Shown piece after piece: positions 30,567 through 41,456 of a stretch of DNA of 64,000 nucleotides (its first letter is position 1; every line of letters starts with the position of its first letter). The translations under genes and the position numbers were made by a program. The stretch spans positions 18,271 through 82,270 of the forward strand of contig MU657206.1 of NCBI GenBank assembly GCA_026770575.1, given 5' to 3'. The stretch comes from Pelagophyceae sp. CCMP2097 (Eukaryota > Sar > Pelagophyceae). The notes beneath the pieces were generated by a model. The model was not told where the DNA came from. It saw only the letters and a list, made by a program, of their open reading frames with translations, and searched no databases.

Positions 30567-31250
30567 GCGCGGCGGGTCGGCGTCGGACGCGCTGCGCTGC
30601 GCGCTGCAGGACTGCGACGTCGGCTACGTCGCGGCCGAGATTGTGGACACACTCAAAGAGGCGGGCGGCGACTCGGCAACGGTCCGTACCGTCGAGCGCG
30701 CCGTCGCGGGCGCCGCCGCGGCATCGGCGCGCCGCCGAGACCTCATCGACGACGCCTGGCGCGAGCTCGTCCTCGATTCGGCGAGGGGCCAGGTCTGTGC
30801 GATTGCCGCAGACGCCTTTGCGACCGCCTGCCGGCGCCGCACCGTTTCTCCTGCCGCACTTCTCCTGCCGCGGTAGGTGGCGCGGTTGCACGGCGCGGCG
30901 AAAGACGGCGGTGGCGTTGAGATGGAGAGCCTCGGTTTTGGGTTTTTGAATGATCGAATCGATGCAGCCTGGCACGCGCACGTCCGCCACGGCAACTCGC
31001 CAGAGGACTATGTCGTCTTCCGGTACGCGACCTTGCGACGAGGCGACGTTTGAGACGGCAACTCGTAGGCTGCTCTCGCACTTTGAGATGCGCGGGCGGG
31101 TGTGCGACCAACGACAGTGGCGCGCGATGCACGCGCGCCTCTCCGCGGCGTACGCAAACGACGCCGACTTCGAAGCGACGATGCGGGCCTGTTGGAAGCT
31201 GCGCCGCACGGCGCTGAAGGGCGCCGTCGACGAGGCGCCGCCAGCAGCTG
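30567..31250 (+). CDS. Degenerate EF-hand-like exons, junctions unresolved
   Basis: Three in-strand coding pieces are visible: GGSASDALRCALQDCDVGY through LIDDAWRELV, then FGFLNDRIDAAWHAHVRH, then FETATRRLLSHFEMRGR ending in DFEATMRACWKL. The last resembles the W-containing module that closes EF-hand (calcyphosin-like) proteins of protists. None of the pieces keeps the acidic loop residues of a calcium-binding EF-hand. A change of frame near 31035 needs an intron or an indel. It may connect the HU exons upstream with the gene at 31567. A 15-bp tandem repeat follows at 31320..31395. Confidence 0.45.
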
Positions 31251-31319
31251 CCGATAGGCTGCACGACGACCGGAGCGCCGTGCAGCGGCCGCAGTGCGCC
31301 ACCTTCTTGTTGTGTCTGA

Positions 31320-31395
31320 GACGCACCTCCTCAAGACGCACCTCCGAGAGGCGCACCTCCGAGAGGCGCACCTCCGAGAGGCGCACCTCCTCGAG
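31320..31395. repeat. 15-bp tandem repeat, about five copies
   Basis: Units of CGCACCTCCGAGAGG, the outer ones slightly changed, run in direct order. It probably lies in an intron or linker of the EF-hand-like gene. Confidence 0.8.
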
Positions 31396-31566
31396 GCGGG
31401 GAGGCAGATGGTGCAGCCATCTCGAAGAGTCCATCCTAGGCGGCGCCAGATCCCACGGCCGACGACCGCGTGGACGTTCGACGGCGCCCCAACCGACAAC
31501 GACGGCGGCCGGCAACGTCACCCCGGCGGGTAAGCACCCTGTTGTCTATGTCCTGTTGTCTATGCT

Positions 31567-33083
31567 ATGTCGCCGACGACTCGAGGGCCGACGCGCAGGA
31601 TTCGCGTCTTCGACGCGCCGCCGAGCAGCCTGCAAGATTCGCTGACGTCCTGGGCCGTGCCGGCGCCGCAACGGCGGCGGCAGCCGCCGAGTCCACTTGC
31701 GCGCGACGCGTTTGACGACGACGCCGAGACCGTCGCCTCCGACAACACTGAAGACGTGCGGCGCGAGCGGTTCGAAGCCTTTGACGACGACGCGTCGCCC
31801 CGCGTCGACGCCTACGCCGCTCCTCGGCGAGGCGGCTTTGCGGACAACCAGCGCGGCGGTGATTCGGTTCGGGACGATTCGTCCCGGGGCGGCCGCCAGC
31901 CGCCACGCTCGCCCGCGGCGCGGCGGCCCACCGGGCGGTCCAAGGCGGCGATGATCGTCCTCCGCAACCTCGTGTATACGCCGCCGTGCGACGCCTCCGA
32001 GCTCGCGCGGAGGCTCGGAGGCTCCTTTGTCAAGACGGACCAGGGCGACGTGCGTGCCTGCCGAGTCCGCTTGCTCCTCCGGAGCCCGGCAGCGTAGGTG
32101 ATGAGCACAAGTGACTTTGCGCGGCGCCTCGCCGCCCTCGCCGAGGCGGCGTTGCCGCGCCGCGGCGTCGCGCCGGCGCGCGGCGCGCGACTGGGGGCGC
32201 GGCGCGCGGCGCGGCTGGCCGGCGCGTGCGCGGATGCGGCCGGCCACGTCGCGCTGCAAAAGGTGCACGCCGACCTTTGCGCCTCGTTCGGCCCGTCGAC
32301 GCAGACGCGGACCAAGCTCTTTGCCCGTGCGGACCGGCGCCTTTTAGATGACGTTTCCTGGGTCGCTACGACGCATGTATCTGATGGTCGGATCGACTTG
32401 CCAGGACGGTGCGACGCAGGCGCATTGCCGCGCCTCGCGGACCTGCGCGCGCGGCTGCTGCGCGCGCGCGGCGGTTTGGACGCGCGGCTCGACGCGAAGG
32501 CGTTGCACCAAGCCCTTTCCGCGGCGGGCGTGGCCGCGACGCCGCACGACGTGCGGCGCGAGGTCGACGGCCTCGCCGGCGCGCGCAACGCGCTCCTCAG
32601 CGGCGCCGCCGAGGCCACGATATCCGCGGGGGACGTCCTCAACCTCGTCCGAGGTCCGTAGTGCCCCGCGCGGAGCCGCGTCCACCTCGTCGGTTAGGCG
32701 GGCCGATGCCGCACATGCGCCGCTCGATGCTCGTGGCGCTGCACGCGGCGCTTTCGGAACGATGCGACCGCCGGCCGCCGACGGCCGCGCAGCTCTTGGT
32801 GCAGCGCGCGCCGCAAGAGCGCGCGCTGCCGCAGCAGCGCGCGCCGCTGGCTAACGCGCCGGACCTCGGCGACGCGCGCGCGGCCGTGCCGGTCGGCGCC
32901 TTTGTCGACTTGTACGAGGACACTGCTGCCGCGTTTGTCGGCGACTACGACTTTTCGGAGCACCTCCGCGCGGCCTGGGACGTCGACGTCTGGCCAGACG
33001 AAGACGACGACAAAGACGACGAAGACGACGACGACGGCGCCGGAGGGCGCCCGGTGTACCCGCGCTCCGTGTCACTCCTCTAA
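31567..33083 (+). CDS. Degenerate EF-hand-like protein, 474 aa
   Basis: Exons 31567..32049, 32098..32653 and 32698..33083 join in phases 0 and 1 (donors GTGCGT and GTCCGT). An Asp/Arg-rich N-terminal part leads to MIVLRNLVYTPPCDASELAR. A helical domain follows (DFARRLAALAEAALPRR, ALHQALSAAGVAATPHDVRR). The end module reads VGAFVDLYEDTAAAFVGDYD FSEHLRAAWDV, then an acidic tail. The layout resembles protist EF-hand proteins with a terminal W module, but calcium-ligand residues are not preserved. The start ATG may be internal if this is the 3' half of the HU gene at 29594. Confidence 0.6.
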
Positions 33084-33328
33084 GTGCACGCTCGTGCAGC
33101 AAAGCTGATGAGCCCGAGTGAGGCAGAGGACGGGACGCTCGCGTAAGGAGGCCCCGGAGAATTTGGCCCTGGTTTAGCGCCCTGGCACCGCCGTCGTGCA
33201 TCCGGCCAGGGAACGATTGCCGCTTTGGCAAGGGCCCTCGGCAGTGAGACTGTTGTAATAGCAGAGGACCAGAGGACGTGATGTATTACAGTGAGGCCGG
33301 ACGGAGTCCGAGGACCATGCCAAAGTCC

Positions 33329-34347
33329 CTAGAGTGCAACATTCCAGAGCCGCGCCGTCTTGTCGCTGCTCGACGTCACGACGCGCTTGCAGACAGGAGA
33401 GACCGCGCAGAACCAGACGATATCGGTGTGCTCCTCCAGCGTCGTCTGCAGCGCGCCCGTCTCGGCGTCCCAGACCCGCGCCGTCTCGTCATCACTCCCC
33501 GTCACGACGCGCTTGGCGTCTGGGGAGAACGCGCAGCTCCTGATCCAGTCGGTGTGCCCCTCGAGCGTCGTCTGCAGCGTGCCCGTCTCGGCGTCCCAGA
33601 GCCGCGCCGTCTTATCGGCGCTCGCCGTCACGATGCGCTTGCCGTCGGGAGAAAACGCGCAGCTCGTGACGCCGTCGGCGTGTGCCTCGATCGTCGTCTG
33701 CAGCGCTCCCGTCTCGGCGTTCCAGAGCCGCGCCGTCCTGTCGGTGCTCGCCGTCAAGAGGCGCTTGCCGTCGGGCGAGAACGAGCACCAGATACCGCGC
33801 CTGGTGTGCCCCTCAAACACTGCAGCGCGCCCGTTTCGGCGTCCCAGAGCCGTGCCGTAGTGTCGACGCTCGCCGTCACAACGCGCTTGCCGTCGGGCGA
33901 GAACGCGCAGCAAAGGATCGAGTTGTCCTCCTCGAGTGTCAGCTGCAGCGCGCCCGTCTCGGCGTCCCAGAGCCGCGCCATCTTGTCGTAGCTCGCCGTC
34001 GCGATGCGCTTGCCGTCGGGCGAGATGACGCAGCTCGTGACTCTATCGGCGTGCTCCTCGAGCTTCAGCAGAAGCGTGCCCGTATCCGCGTCCCAGAGCC
34101 GCGCCGTCTTGCCGTAGCTCGCCGTCACGATGCGCTTGCCGTCGGGCGAGAACGCGAAGCGGAGCCGGTGTGCCCCTTCAGGATTGCGGTGCCCTTGAGG
34201 ATTCGGTTCTTCCAGACGAGTGTGCGCACGAGGAGGTCGCTCACCTCGAGCTCCGGCGCGGCGCCGGCGGCAGGTCGCAGCTTGTCGTGGCGCGAGGCCT
34301 CGTGGTCGAGGCCATGCTTTTCCTAGGATCCTCCGCAGCTGTTTCAA
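33329..34347 (-). pseudogene. WD40-repeat gene with frameshifts
   Basis: Seven WD40 units are visible in 5'-3' order on the minus strand, each about 126 bp: AFSPDGKRIVTASYGKTARL, then ISPDGKRIATASYDKMARLW, and so on to RVVTSSSDKTARLW. Two frame changes break the array: one after ILKGHTGS near 34165 and one after ETGALQ near 33825, the latter fitting a small deletion before FEGHTRRG. The repeats are very similar to each other at DNA level. The 5' end runs into the left arm of the foldback element at 34336, so an insertion may have cut the gene. If functional it would be a beta-propeller scaffold. Confidence 0.7.
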
Positions 34348-34930
34348 GAGCGAATTTCATTTTTGGCGATTATCAGAAAAAGTTCGGAAAAAGTCCTCAA
34401 CTACCCGGCTGCAGCACGCGCCCCACCCAAGGCAACTCGAAGGTCGCTCGTGCGATCGAGCGGGTTAACAGGCATCGCTTGGGGTTGGTCGGAAAAGTTT
34501 TAAAGGGACACGTCTCCTGGGTGAGATACGCCTCCAATTTCGACCCTTTGGCACCATAACTCGTCAGCGCGGGCGACTAAGGTGTACACGTTTAGGCCAG
34601 GATGGTAGCACTTAGCATAACGAGCATAACTGCTGATAACGTGTACACCTTAGTCGCCCGCGCCGACGAGTTACGATCTTCGAGACGCTTCTATAAATCT
34701 ATAGAAGAATTCCTACGAGAAAACCCGCTCGAGATAGGAGGAAAGGGTCTCTCCGAAACATTTTTGGCTGTGAAAGCGAATAGCATCAAGACGCGGGCAT
34801 GACGGCGCGGCGGCGTCGCGTCGATTCAAACCCTGGGAAGTTCCGGATTTCAAAAAGTGGCGAACCGACCCTTTTTCTGATTGCTAACTTCTCAAACGAA
34901 ATTCGCTTTTAAGGGGCTTTGAAACAGCTG
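34336..34930. mobile_element. Putative foldback (MITE-like) element, ~595 bp
   Basis: The ends are inverted: CAGCTGTTTCAA...GCGAATTTC...TCAGAAAAAG on the left (34336..34386) against its reverse complement with gaps on the right (about 34864..34930). The interior is AT-richer than the genome and has no coding frame. A 36-bp inverted repeat lies in the middle. No clear target-site duplication is visible. Confidence 0.55.
34557..34673. repeat. 36-bp inverted repeat, 45-bp loop
   Basis: The left arm (34557..34592) and right arm (34638..34673) are reverse complements with one mismatch: TAACTCGTC-(A/G)-GCGCGGGCG and so on through GTGTACACGTT. It lies within the foldback element. Confidence 0.9.
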
Positions 34931-35105
34931 TGCCTCGGAACCATAAGGCCCTCAGGATGAGGCATGAGGTGTTTTATTTATATCCACGTAGGATAGCGGT
35001 TTTTCAGAATTTTCCCGGGATGGTCAATTGCTGGTTACATCACTCAACTCAAAAGAACAAACCCGGAAAAGATCTTTATCCCTCGAGTCGACCGCCACGC
35101 TCGCC

Positions 35106-36023
35106 ATGCCCATGCTCCAGAGCCGTTTGTTCGCGTTGGCGCTTGGCGCGCTGGGCGCGCTGGCGACGGCCATCCCGACTGTCGACCTCCGGTCTTCCGG
35201 CGATTTTGCAATTTTGGCCAAGACCGGCGTGTCGACGGTACCCGCCTCGGCAATCTATGGCCACCTCGGCCTGAGCCCGATCTCGGCCACGGCGTTCACG
35301 GGCTTCTCGTACATCGAGAAACCGACGAAGGGATTCGCCAAGTCGACGCAGGTGTGTGCGCTTATTTGTGAACCGGGGACGTTGCCCGGTGGACCGTCGC
35401 AACCCCCGGAACGCGAGGCGTCGAGCAGGAGAGGCGTGTATGCAGGTGACGGGCAGGATGTACGCCGCCGACTTTGCCTCCCCCACGCCAACCAAGCTGA
35501 CCACGGCCGTCGGCGACATGCAGACGGCCTACACAGACGCCGCCAGCCGCCCCTTATCCGGGCTCGGCGAACGCCTCAATCTCATGGGGGGGCAGATCGG
35601 CGGCGCCACGATGACACCGGGCGTGTACGCGTGGGCCACGGACGTAAAAATTCTCGCCGACATATACATCAGCGGCGGACCCAACGACGTCTTCATCCTT
35701 CAGACGACCGGCAAGGTGCGGGTTCTTTTTTTATCGGGGCCCTTCAAAAGCCCTTTTCTTAGGTCGTCGTCGCCGCGGGCGTCAAGGTCATCCTCCAGGG
35801 CGGCGCCAAGCACGAGAACATCTTCTGGCAAGTCGCCGGTAATGTGAAAGTCGGCGCCGGCGCGCACCTCGAGGGCGCCTTCCTCGTCAAGACGAACGTC
35901 GCCTTCGTCACGGGCTCGTCGCTCAACGGCCGCGTACTCGCGCAGACGGCCGTCACGCTCCAGTCGACGACCATCGACACGCGCGCGGCCCCGCTCGTCC
36001 GCCGCCTGGGCAGCAGCGAATAA
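35106..36023 (+). CDS. Secreted ice-binding protein (DUF3494 family)
   Basis: Exons 35106..35351, 35446..35715 and 35763..36023 join in phase 0, giving 258 residues. A signal peptide (MPMLQSRLFALALGALGALA) precedes the domain. The DUF3494 hallmarks are FAILAKTGVSTVPASAIYG, GLSPISATAFTGF, GVYAWATDVKILADIYI, DVFILQTTGK, NIFWQVAGNVKVGAGAH and SSLNGRVLAQTAVTLQS. These beta-solenoid proteins bind ice crystals and are common in sea-ice bacteria, fungi and algae, where they are thought to spread by horizontal transfer. Two introns (94 and 47 nt) show that the gene is settled in this genome. Codon use looks like its neighbours. Confidence 0.93.
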
Positions 36024-37250
36024 ACGCCTCGACTGAAGCGGGCCGTTATCACGCCCTTCACGCGCGGAGAACCGACGCCTCCACCTGCCTCGAACTCGCA
36101 ACAACGCTGGCATCTCAATCCTTGGATGAATTGAAATGACCAGGGTAGATTCTAAGCAAATGACCTTATTCGACTCCGGTCAGCTCGTGAGCGTCGTGAC
36201 ACTTTGTCCTTAGGGAGCAGCTGTCCTGGAGCCTCGTCCTTTCCAAAGGTTTGACTTCATCCCTCTTGGCTTTGTCACCCGCACCGGCGCGGCGACTCGA
36301 CGGCTCCGACGCATCTCGTGGACCCGGGCCCTCGAGTCCGAGGCGCGCCGAAAGGCCGGCTGCCGCGTGTTTTTGAAGCCGCGAGGTGCCTGGAACCCGC
36401 ATGCGATGAACCGGCTCTAAGGCGCGACCGCCGACGGTGTCGCCCTCACGCATCCCGCCAGTGGCAGCGCAGCAATGCCGCGGGACGCGCGCGACGTCGG
36501 ACGCATCCGCCACGGAAAGGGGCTCGCCGCGGGACCGCGTGTACAGGGGCGACGCTCGGTGCGCGCCGCCGCCCTCGAGCGCGCGGCCCGCCGCGCGCGG
36601 TCCGCCGTGCGCCGCGGGCACGGATGCGGTGCGCGGAGGGCCTTCGAGAGAGTCTGCGGCGCTGCGGGGATGCGTCTGGCATGCGCACGTCCCGGGACGG
36701 CATTAGCACGTCCCGGGTGCCGCGACGTGCTCCGGCATGCGGTGCACGCCCGCAGACGGCCCGTGCGGCCGCGGCGTCGGGCGCTGCCTCGGGCGGCGCA
36801 GCCGCTGCCTCTGGCGGCGCAGCCGCTGCCTCGTATAGCGGGCCGCGGGTCGACGCAATGCGACGCACGGCGGTGCCATGATGCCGCCAAGCGAAGGATG
36901 CGCTTCAGCAGGTCGCTCAGTTCAAAGACCGCGAGCGGCGCACCGCGCTCGAAAGCGGGTCGCCGCATGACGCCTCGCGAGTCCTGGTGGACGACCACTT
37001 GCGAGCTTCGCCAAGCCCTGGGCGGCTTTGTCGAGGTCGGCGAGGTCCTGGACCTCCGCGCTCGGACTCGGTCCCGGATCCAAGGCTCGACTCGGTCACT
37101 CGGAGCGCGCGCCTGCCGATAGGTGGCACTTTTTTGTGAAAACGGGTTTTACTCGCGGCCCGTTTCAACGGATCTCCTCAGCGCCGCGGTTTCACGATCG
37201 AGGAGCTGCGACGACGGGGCGGCGACGGTTGCCCGAGTAATCCGGGCGCC
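36024..37250. other. Region without a supported gene
   Basis: Several long frames are open on the minus strand, but none resembles a known family; QDLADLDKAAQGLAKLAS (about 37040) and FELSDLLKRILRLAAS (about 36910) could be exons of an unrecognised minus-strand gene. A GCCGCTGCCTC-containing repeat of about 18 bp occurs near 36784..36835. The right end holds the promoter of the CFAP210-like gene. Confidence 0.4.
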
Positions 37251-38807
37251 ATGGCGGTCGTGCTCTCGCGCGCCGAGCTGGAGCGCATGCAACGGTCGGT
37301 GCAACCCGAGCAGATCACCGACTCGGAGGCGCGGCGGCGCAGGCTCAAGGAGATCTCCGACGACAAGGTGAAGCAGTGGCCGAACACGCTGCAGGCGACG
37401 CGCCTGAAGAAGGACAACTACAAGAAGGAGCGCATGGAGACTGAGGAATTGGCGCGCCGCCGGCGTCGCGGGAAACTTGTGCGGGCCGCGAAGGCCGTTC
37501 CCGCGCGATTCGTGAGCCGGTCTCAATCGCGGCTGTCGAGTCGCCTTTCCCACAATGGCATTGGTTTCGCAGCCCTTTGCGCGCCGCTTGACGCCGCCTC
37601 CCCTCGCTAGGCTCGGCAGGAGGTGGACAAGACGGAGGCGGCGCTGCAGGGCCGGCTGCGCGCTGCGGCGATTAAGCGCGCGAACGCGATAATGTACGAG
37701 ACGACAGACAAGATGAAGTTTCTGCGGTCGCAGCAGGCTTACGGCGACGTCGTGCTGGAGCGCCGGGAGCAGATCGAGGAGAAGAAGCAGCGCGCGGACT
37801 GGGAGGCGGGCAAGGACGACGCGTACGCGCAGGACATGTTCCGGCAGGTGCGCGACGGCGACGCGCGCGAGAAACTCGAGGCGGCGGCGCGGTCCTCAAA
37901 GGCGCGGGCGATCGCGGCGTCGCAGTTCGAGCAGCTCGGCGAGTTCCGCGGCAACTACTTGGAGCGCCTGCGCCAGGAGAAGCGCGAGGGCGCCATGGTG
38001 AAAAGCAAGGCTATCGCGGACCAAGAGGAGGACGAGCGCGACGCAGTCGAGCGGCAGCTCAAGGCGCGCATGCAGGTCAAGGCGATGCAGCTCGCCAACG
38101 CCAACCTGAAGAAGCTGAAATTCGAGGACGCCCAAAAAGAAGAGGTCGAGGACCGCGGCCGCGCGGCGGACAAGCAGCGCAAGGAGGACCTCTCCGTTGC
38201 GCGCAAGACGCTGGAGCGCAACCGCTTCGACTCGCGTCAGGCGACGAAGCAGCGCCTCATCGACCTTGCGACGGCGGAGCTGGAGCAGCGCACGAACACG
38301 GACGCTTTACGGCTCGAGTCGCAGGTCGAGGCTTTGCGGGCGAAGGAGGACAACGCCGAGGCGGCAAAACAAGACCGCATCGCGCGGCAGAAGCGCGCCA
38401 TCGACCTCTCCCGCCAGCAGCAGCTCGAGGCCCGCGCCAAGGAGCGCGCCCTGGACGACGCGGCCACGGAGGACATGGTCTCGACCTGGCGGCGGACCAA
38501 CGCGGACATCGACGCCGACGAGGAGAAGGAAGCGGACAACCAACACTTCAAGAAGCTCGCCATCCGTGACTCGCTCCTCGCCTCCGTCGAGGAGAACAAG
38601 AGGCGTAAAGCCCAGGTCGAGCACGACCGCCTCGCCTTTGACGCCGCGACGAGACGCGCCATTGTCGAGGACAACGAGCGCTTCCAAAAAATAGCTGACG
38701 AGGAAATCGACAAGGCCAAGACTGCGGGGCGGTCCACGTACATGCTCGAAAAGGCCAAGCACGCCCGCGACATTACCATGCTGCCAGCCATGGGCTCGCG
38801 AATCTAA
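37251..38807 (+). CDS. CFAP210: CFAP210 (CCDC173)-like axonemal protein
   Basis: Exons 37251..37478 and 37620..38807 join in phase 0 and give 471 residues. The entire protein is a charged coiled coil, as in CFAP210, a microtubule inner protein of cilia. Conserved parts are the start (ELERMQRS, then LKEISDDKVKQWPNT) and IMYETTDKMKFLRSQQAYGD VVLERREQIEEKK. The C-terminus ends ARDITMLPAMGSRI. Its presence implies the cell makes, or recently made, a flagellum. Other ciliary coiled-coil proteins look similar, so the exact orthology is moderately sure. Confidence 0.75.
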
Positions 38808-39164
38808 GAAGGAGCGGCCCGCGCCCTCTTTTCTCGAGGCAGGCCCCGCCCGGGCCGGGGTCGCGGAGCCGACTTCTCCTTTGTTAAAAACTCATTGTTC
38901 CCAGCGCCGCGAGGAGCGAGCCTCGATCGCAAGGTCTTTCAAGGCACCGGTCGCTTGCGAGCTCGTCGTCCAAAGCGCCGGGAAGCCAGAGAATAAAAAC
39001 GCGTCCCGACCGCAGGCTTTATCGACCCGGAGATTTAAAAGATCGGCGCGCGCATCTTCGAAGCGTCGCGCCTTGGAGGCTTCGCAGGCCCGAGGGTCGG
39101 CGCGCGAGCCCGAGGGTCGGCGCTTGTCCTCGAGGGCGCGGCGACGGGAGATCGGCCCTCGACG
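38808..39164 (+). other. Intergenic region
   Basis: Short frames only. It should contain the 3' end of the CFAP210-like transcript and the promoter of the next plus-strand gene. No repeats or hairpins noted. Confidence 0.5.
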
Positions 39165-40094
39165 ATGGACGATTCTCCCGCACAAAAGATAAAGGTCAAA
39201 CTCCGCGTCTTCCACGACGCCGCCGCGCGCGCAAACCTCGCGAGGCTCCGCGGCGACGCCGCCGCGGCGCCCTTCGAAAGCGGCAACGCGTTGCTCCTGC
39301 CCGTCGTCGGCGGCCGGCCGCACTCCGCGGCCTCGGACGCGGTCATGATGGCGGCGTCGCGGGCCGCGCGGACGCTGACGGGAGGCCTGCGCCGGCAGAG
39401 CCGCTCCGACTGGTCCGCGGAAGGATCGCGGCGCGGTTCGACGGGGCCGCGCAACGCGCCGCGCCGGAGCCGCGCGCCGGCGGCGGCGTTCGCCTTTGAC
39501 GAAGATTTCGAGGCCGAGGCCTCTTCGGACTTTAGCGGAGCCGCGGGGCCGCGAGACGCCGCCACCGAGGCGCGGTTGAGCGGCACCGGGCTCGACGCGG
39601 ACTTCCCGCGGCCCTCGCACCGGGAAGACCGCGGTCCGTCTCGGTTCGAGTCCGCGGAGCCGCACCGCAGTGACATCACGCCCTACGGGCGGGCGCGGCG
39701 ACCCGAGGCGCCGCCGCGAGTCGATGCCGGCCCACCGAGCACGGTCACGTGGCCGCCGCCCCTCGATTCGCCGCCCGCCAAGGGCCGCCTCGCGCACGCG
39801 TCACCGCAGTTCGCGGAGTCGCCGCGGTTCGTCGAGTCGCCGCCGCCAAAAAAGGCGCCTCTCCAACGCACTTCGCCTCACTTCGCCGAGTCGCCCTCGC
39901 AAGCCCCGTCGTATGCGCGTGGGGATCCGTACGACGCCACGCCGCAGCCGATTGAGCCCTCGCAGCACGTGCAGATCGGCCTGTCGCAGCTCTCGCAGCA
40001 AAACGACTCGTTCTGGGCCGCCGCCGAGCTCGTCACGGCCGCCGCCGAGGTGGCCGTGACGCACGGCCAGGAGCCGCCGCCGGACCTCCCGTGA
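39165..40094 (+). CDS. Low-complexity protein, 309 aa, unknown
   Basis: ATG 39165 begins MDDSPAQKIKVKLRVFHDAA, a short ordered-looking segment. The rest is disordered: Arg/Ser/Ala/Pro-rich, with SPQFAESPRFVESPPPKKAP-type repeats of the form FxESP. It ends in a helical piece (SFWAAAELVTAAAEVAV). No known domain. The frame is open without introns. Confidence 0.6.
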   Translation: MDDSPAQKIKVKLRVFHDAAARANLARLRGDAAAAPFESGNALLLPVVGGRPHSAASDAVMMAASRAARTLTGGLRRQSRSDWSAEGSRRGSTGPRNAPRRSRAPAAAFAFDEDFEAEASSDFSGAAGPRDAATEARLSGTGLDADFPRPSHREDRGPSRFESAEPHRSDITPYGRARRPEAPPRVDAGPPSTVTWPPPLDSPPAKGRLAHASPQFAESPRFVESPPPKKAPLQRTSPHFAESPSQAPSYARGDPYDATPQPIEPSQHVQIGLSQLSQQNDSFWAAAELVTAAAEVAVTHGQEPPPDLP

Positions 40095-40220
40095 GCAGCG
40101 CGCGCAGGGACTCGTCTGCGTCTAGTTGGACTCCTAATATCTAGGCCCCAAAGCAACCGCGTCGCCATCGCGCACAGCAAACGCGCGGGTGCCGGCCAGA
40201 CCAGCGGTCCCGCCGTCACC

Positions 40221-41089
40221 ATGGTGCGGCAAAGTGTCAGGCCCTCGTTTGGGAAGGAGCCCCGTCGATCGGCACGCTCGCATCGACGGCGACTGGCGCA
40301 GGTACGACGGCACACGCACGTCATCCGAAACGGCAAAATATGCGCCATCACCAACGAAGACGAGGCGGCAGCGGCGCCTCCTCCTCCGCCGCGAGCCGCA
40401 CCTCCTCCACTGCAAGCTCCTCCTCCCCAGCCGCGCGCCGCGCCTCCGCTGCGAGCTCCTCTGCCGCCGCGAGCCGCACCTCCTCCGCGAGCAGCGCCTC
40501 CGCCGCGCACTGCGCCTCCTCCGCAACGCGCAGCGCCTCCTCCGCAACGCCATACTCCCGCCCAGCGTCCTCGTCCCGTCGCCGCCGCCGCGCCGCGAGG
40601 GGACGCGTCCGCTCCCGGCGGCACGCTGGCAAGCGACGCGGGCCGCGGGGGCGACGACGGCGGCGCGGCGCTGGAGCTTGCAGAAGCGCGGTACGACGCG
40701 GCTCAGGCGCGTGCCGAGCTCGCCGCCGAGCGCGGGGCGAACGCGGTCCTGCGCGGTGTCAACTCGGACCTCCTCGAATCCACGTCGGGTGCAGCGGCGC
40801 TGGCGCTGCAGCGCGACTGCGCGCGACTGCGCGTGGCGCTCCGCGCCGCCGAGGACGCTTTGGCCGAGGCGCGCGTCCGGGCGATGGACTCTCGAATCGA
40901 CGCCACGGAGCGCGGCCTCTCCGAGCTCCGGTCCTGCCTCCTCGGCGCGCAGCAGCAGCAGCCGCAGCAGCAGCAGCACCACCAACAGCCGCAGCCACAG
41001 CCACAGCAGCAGCACGAGCAGCAGCCCGCCCCGCGCGCCGCGCCGGCGCGGCCGCGGCCGACGACGCCGCAGCCTTCGCTATGCCTCTC

Positions 41090-41122
<33 letters not shown>

Positions 41123-41456
41123 CTGGCCCGGGCCGCACGCGTCGCCGTCGATCTCGTCGCTGTCGGTGTCGTCGAGGACGCGTCGCCGCAGCGCCCGTCC
41201 GGCGCCGACGGCGGACCTCCTCGCAGACTTCCTCGAGCCGCCGCCGCCGCCGCCGCGCGCCGACGAGCGAATACGGCCGCCGCGCGAAAAGTCGCGGAAG
41301 CGGCGCGCGCCGGACTCCGACAACGTCGCGAAGCACGCGGCGCCGGCGCCGGCGGCGCGGTCGAAGCGGTTCTGCTCGCATCGCGCGCCGGATTACTCCT
41401 CCGCAGCGTTCGACACCCACATCCAGCGCGGCATCCGCAACGCCATGCGCGGCTGA
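40221..41456 (+). CDS. Pro/Ala-, Gln- and Asp-rich protein, probably nuclear
   Basis: ATG 40221 has a favourable context (CCGTCACCATGG). The 411 residues comprise a basic N-terminus, a long Pro/Ala/Arg stretch, a coiled coil (ELAEARYDAAQARAELAAER), a Gln/Pro/His run, an Asp-rich patch, and a basic C-terminus with a possible nuclear signal (PPREKSRKRRAPDSD). It ends FDTHIQRGIRNAMRG. No family is recognised. Confidence 0.6.

Noticed and set aside
31320..31395. Short direct repeats as a possible CRISPR array
   Set aside because: Units are contiguous without spacers and the genome is eukaryotic.
33334..34326. Repetitive plus-strand protein of about 200-240 residues (RAVLSALAV-type repeats)
   Set aside because: It is the antisense shadow of the WD40 repeats.
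39165..41456. 39165..40094 and 40221..41456 as one gene
   Set aside because: The first frame ends at a clear stop, the second starts at an ATG in good context, and no in-phase splice pair was evident.
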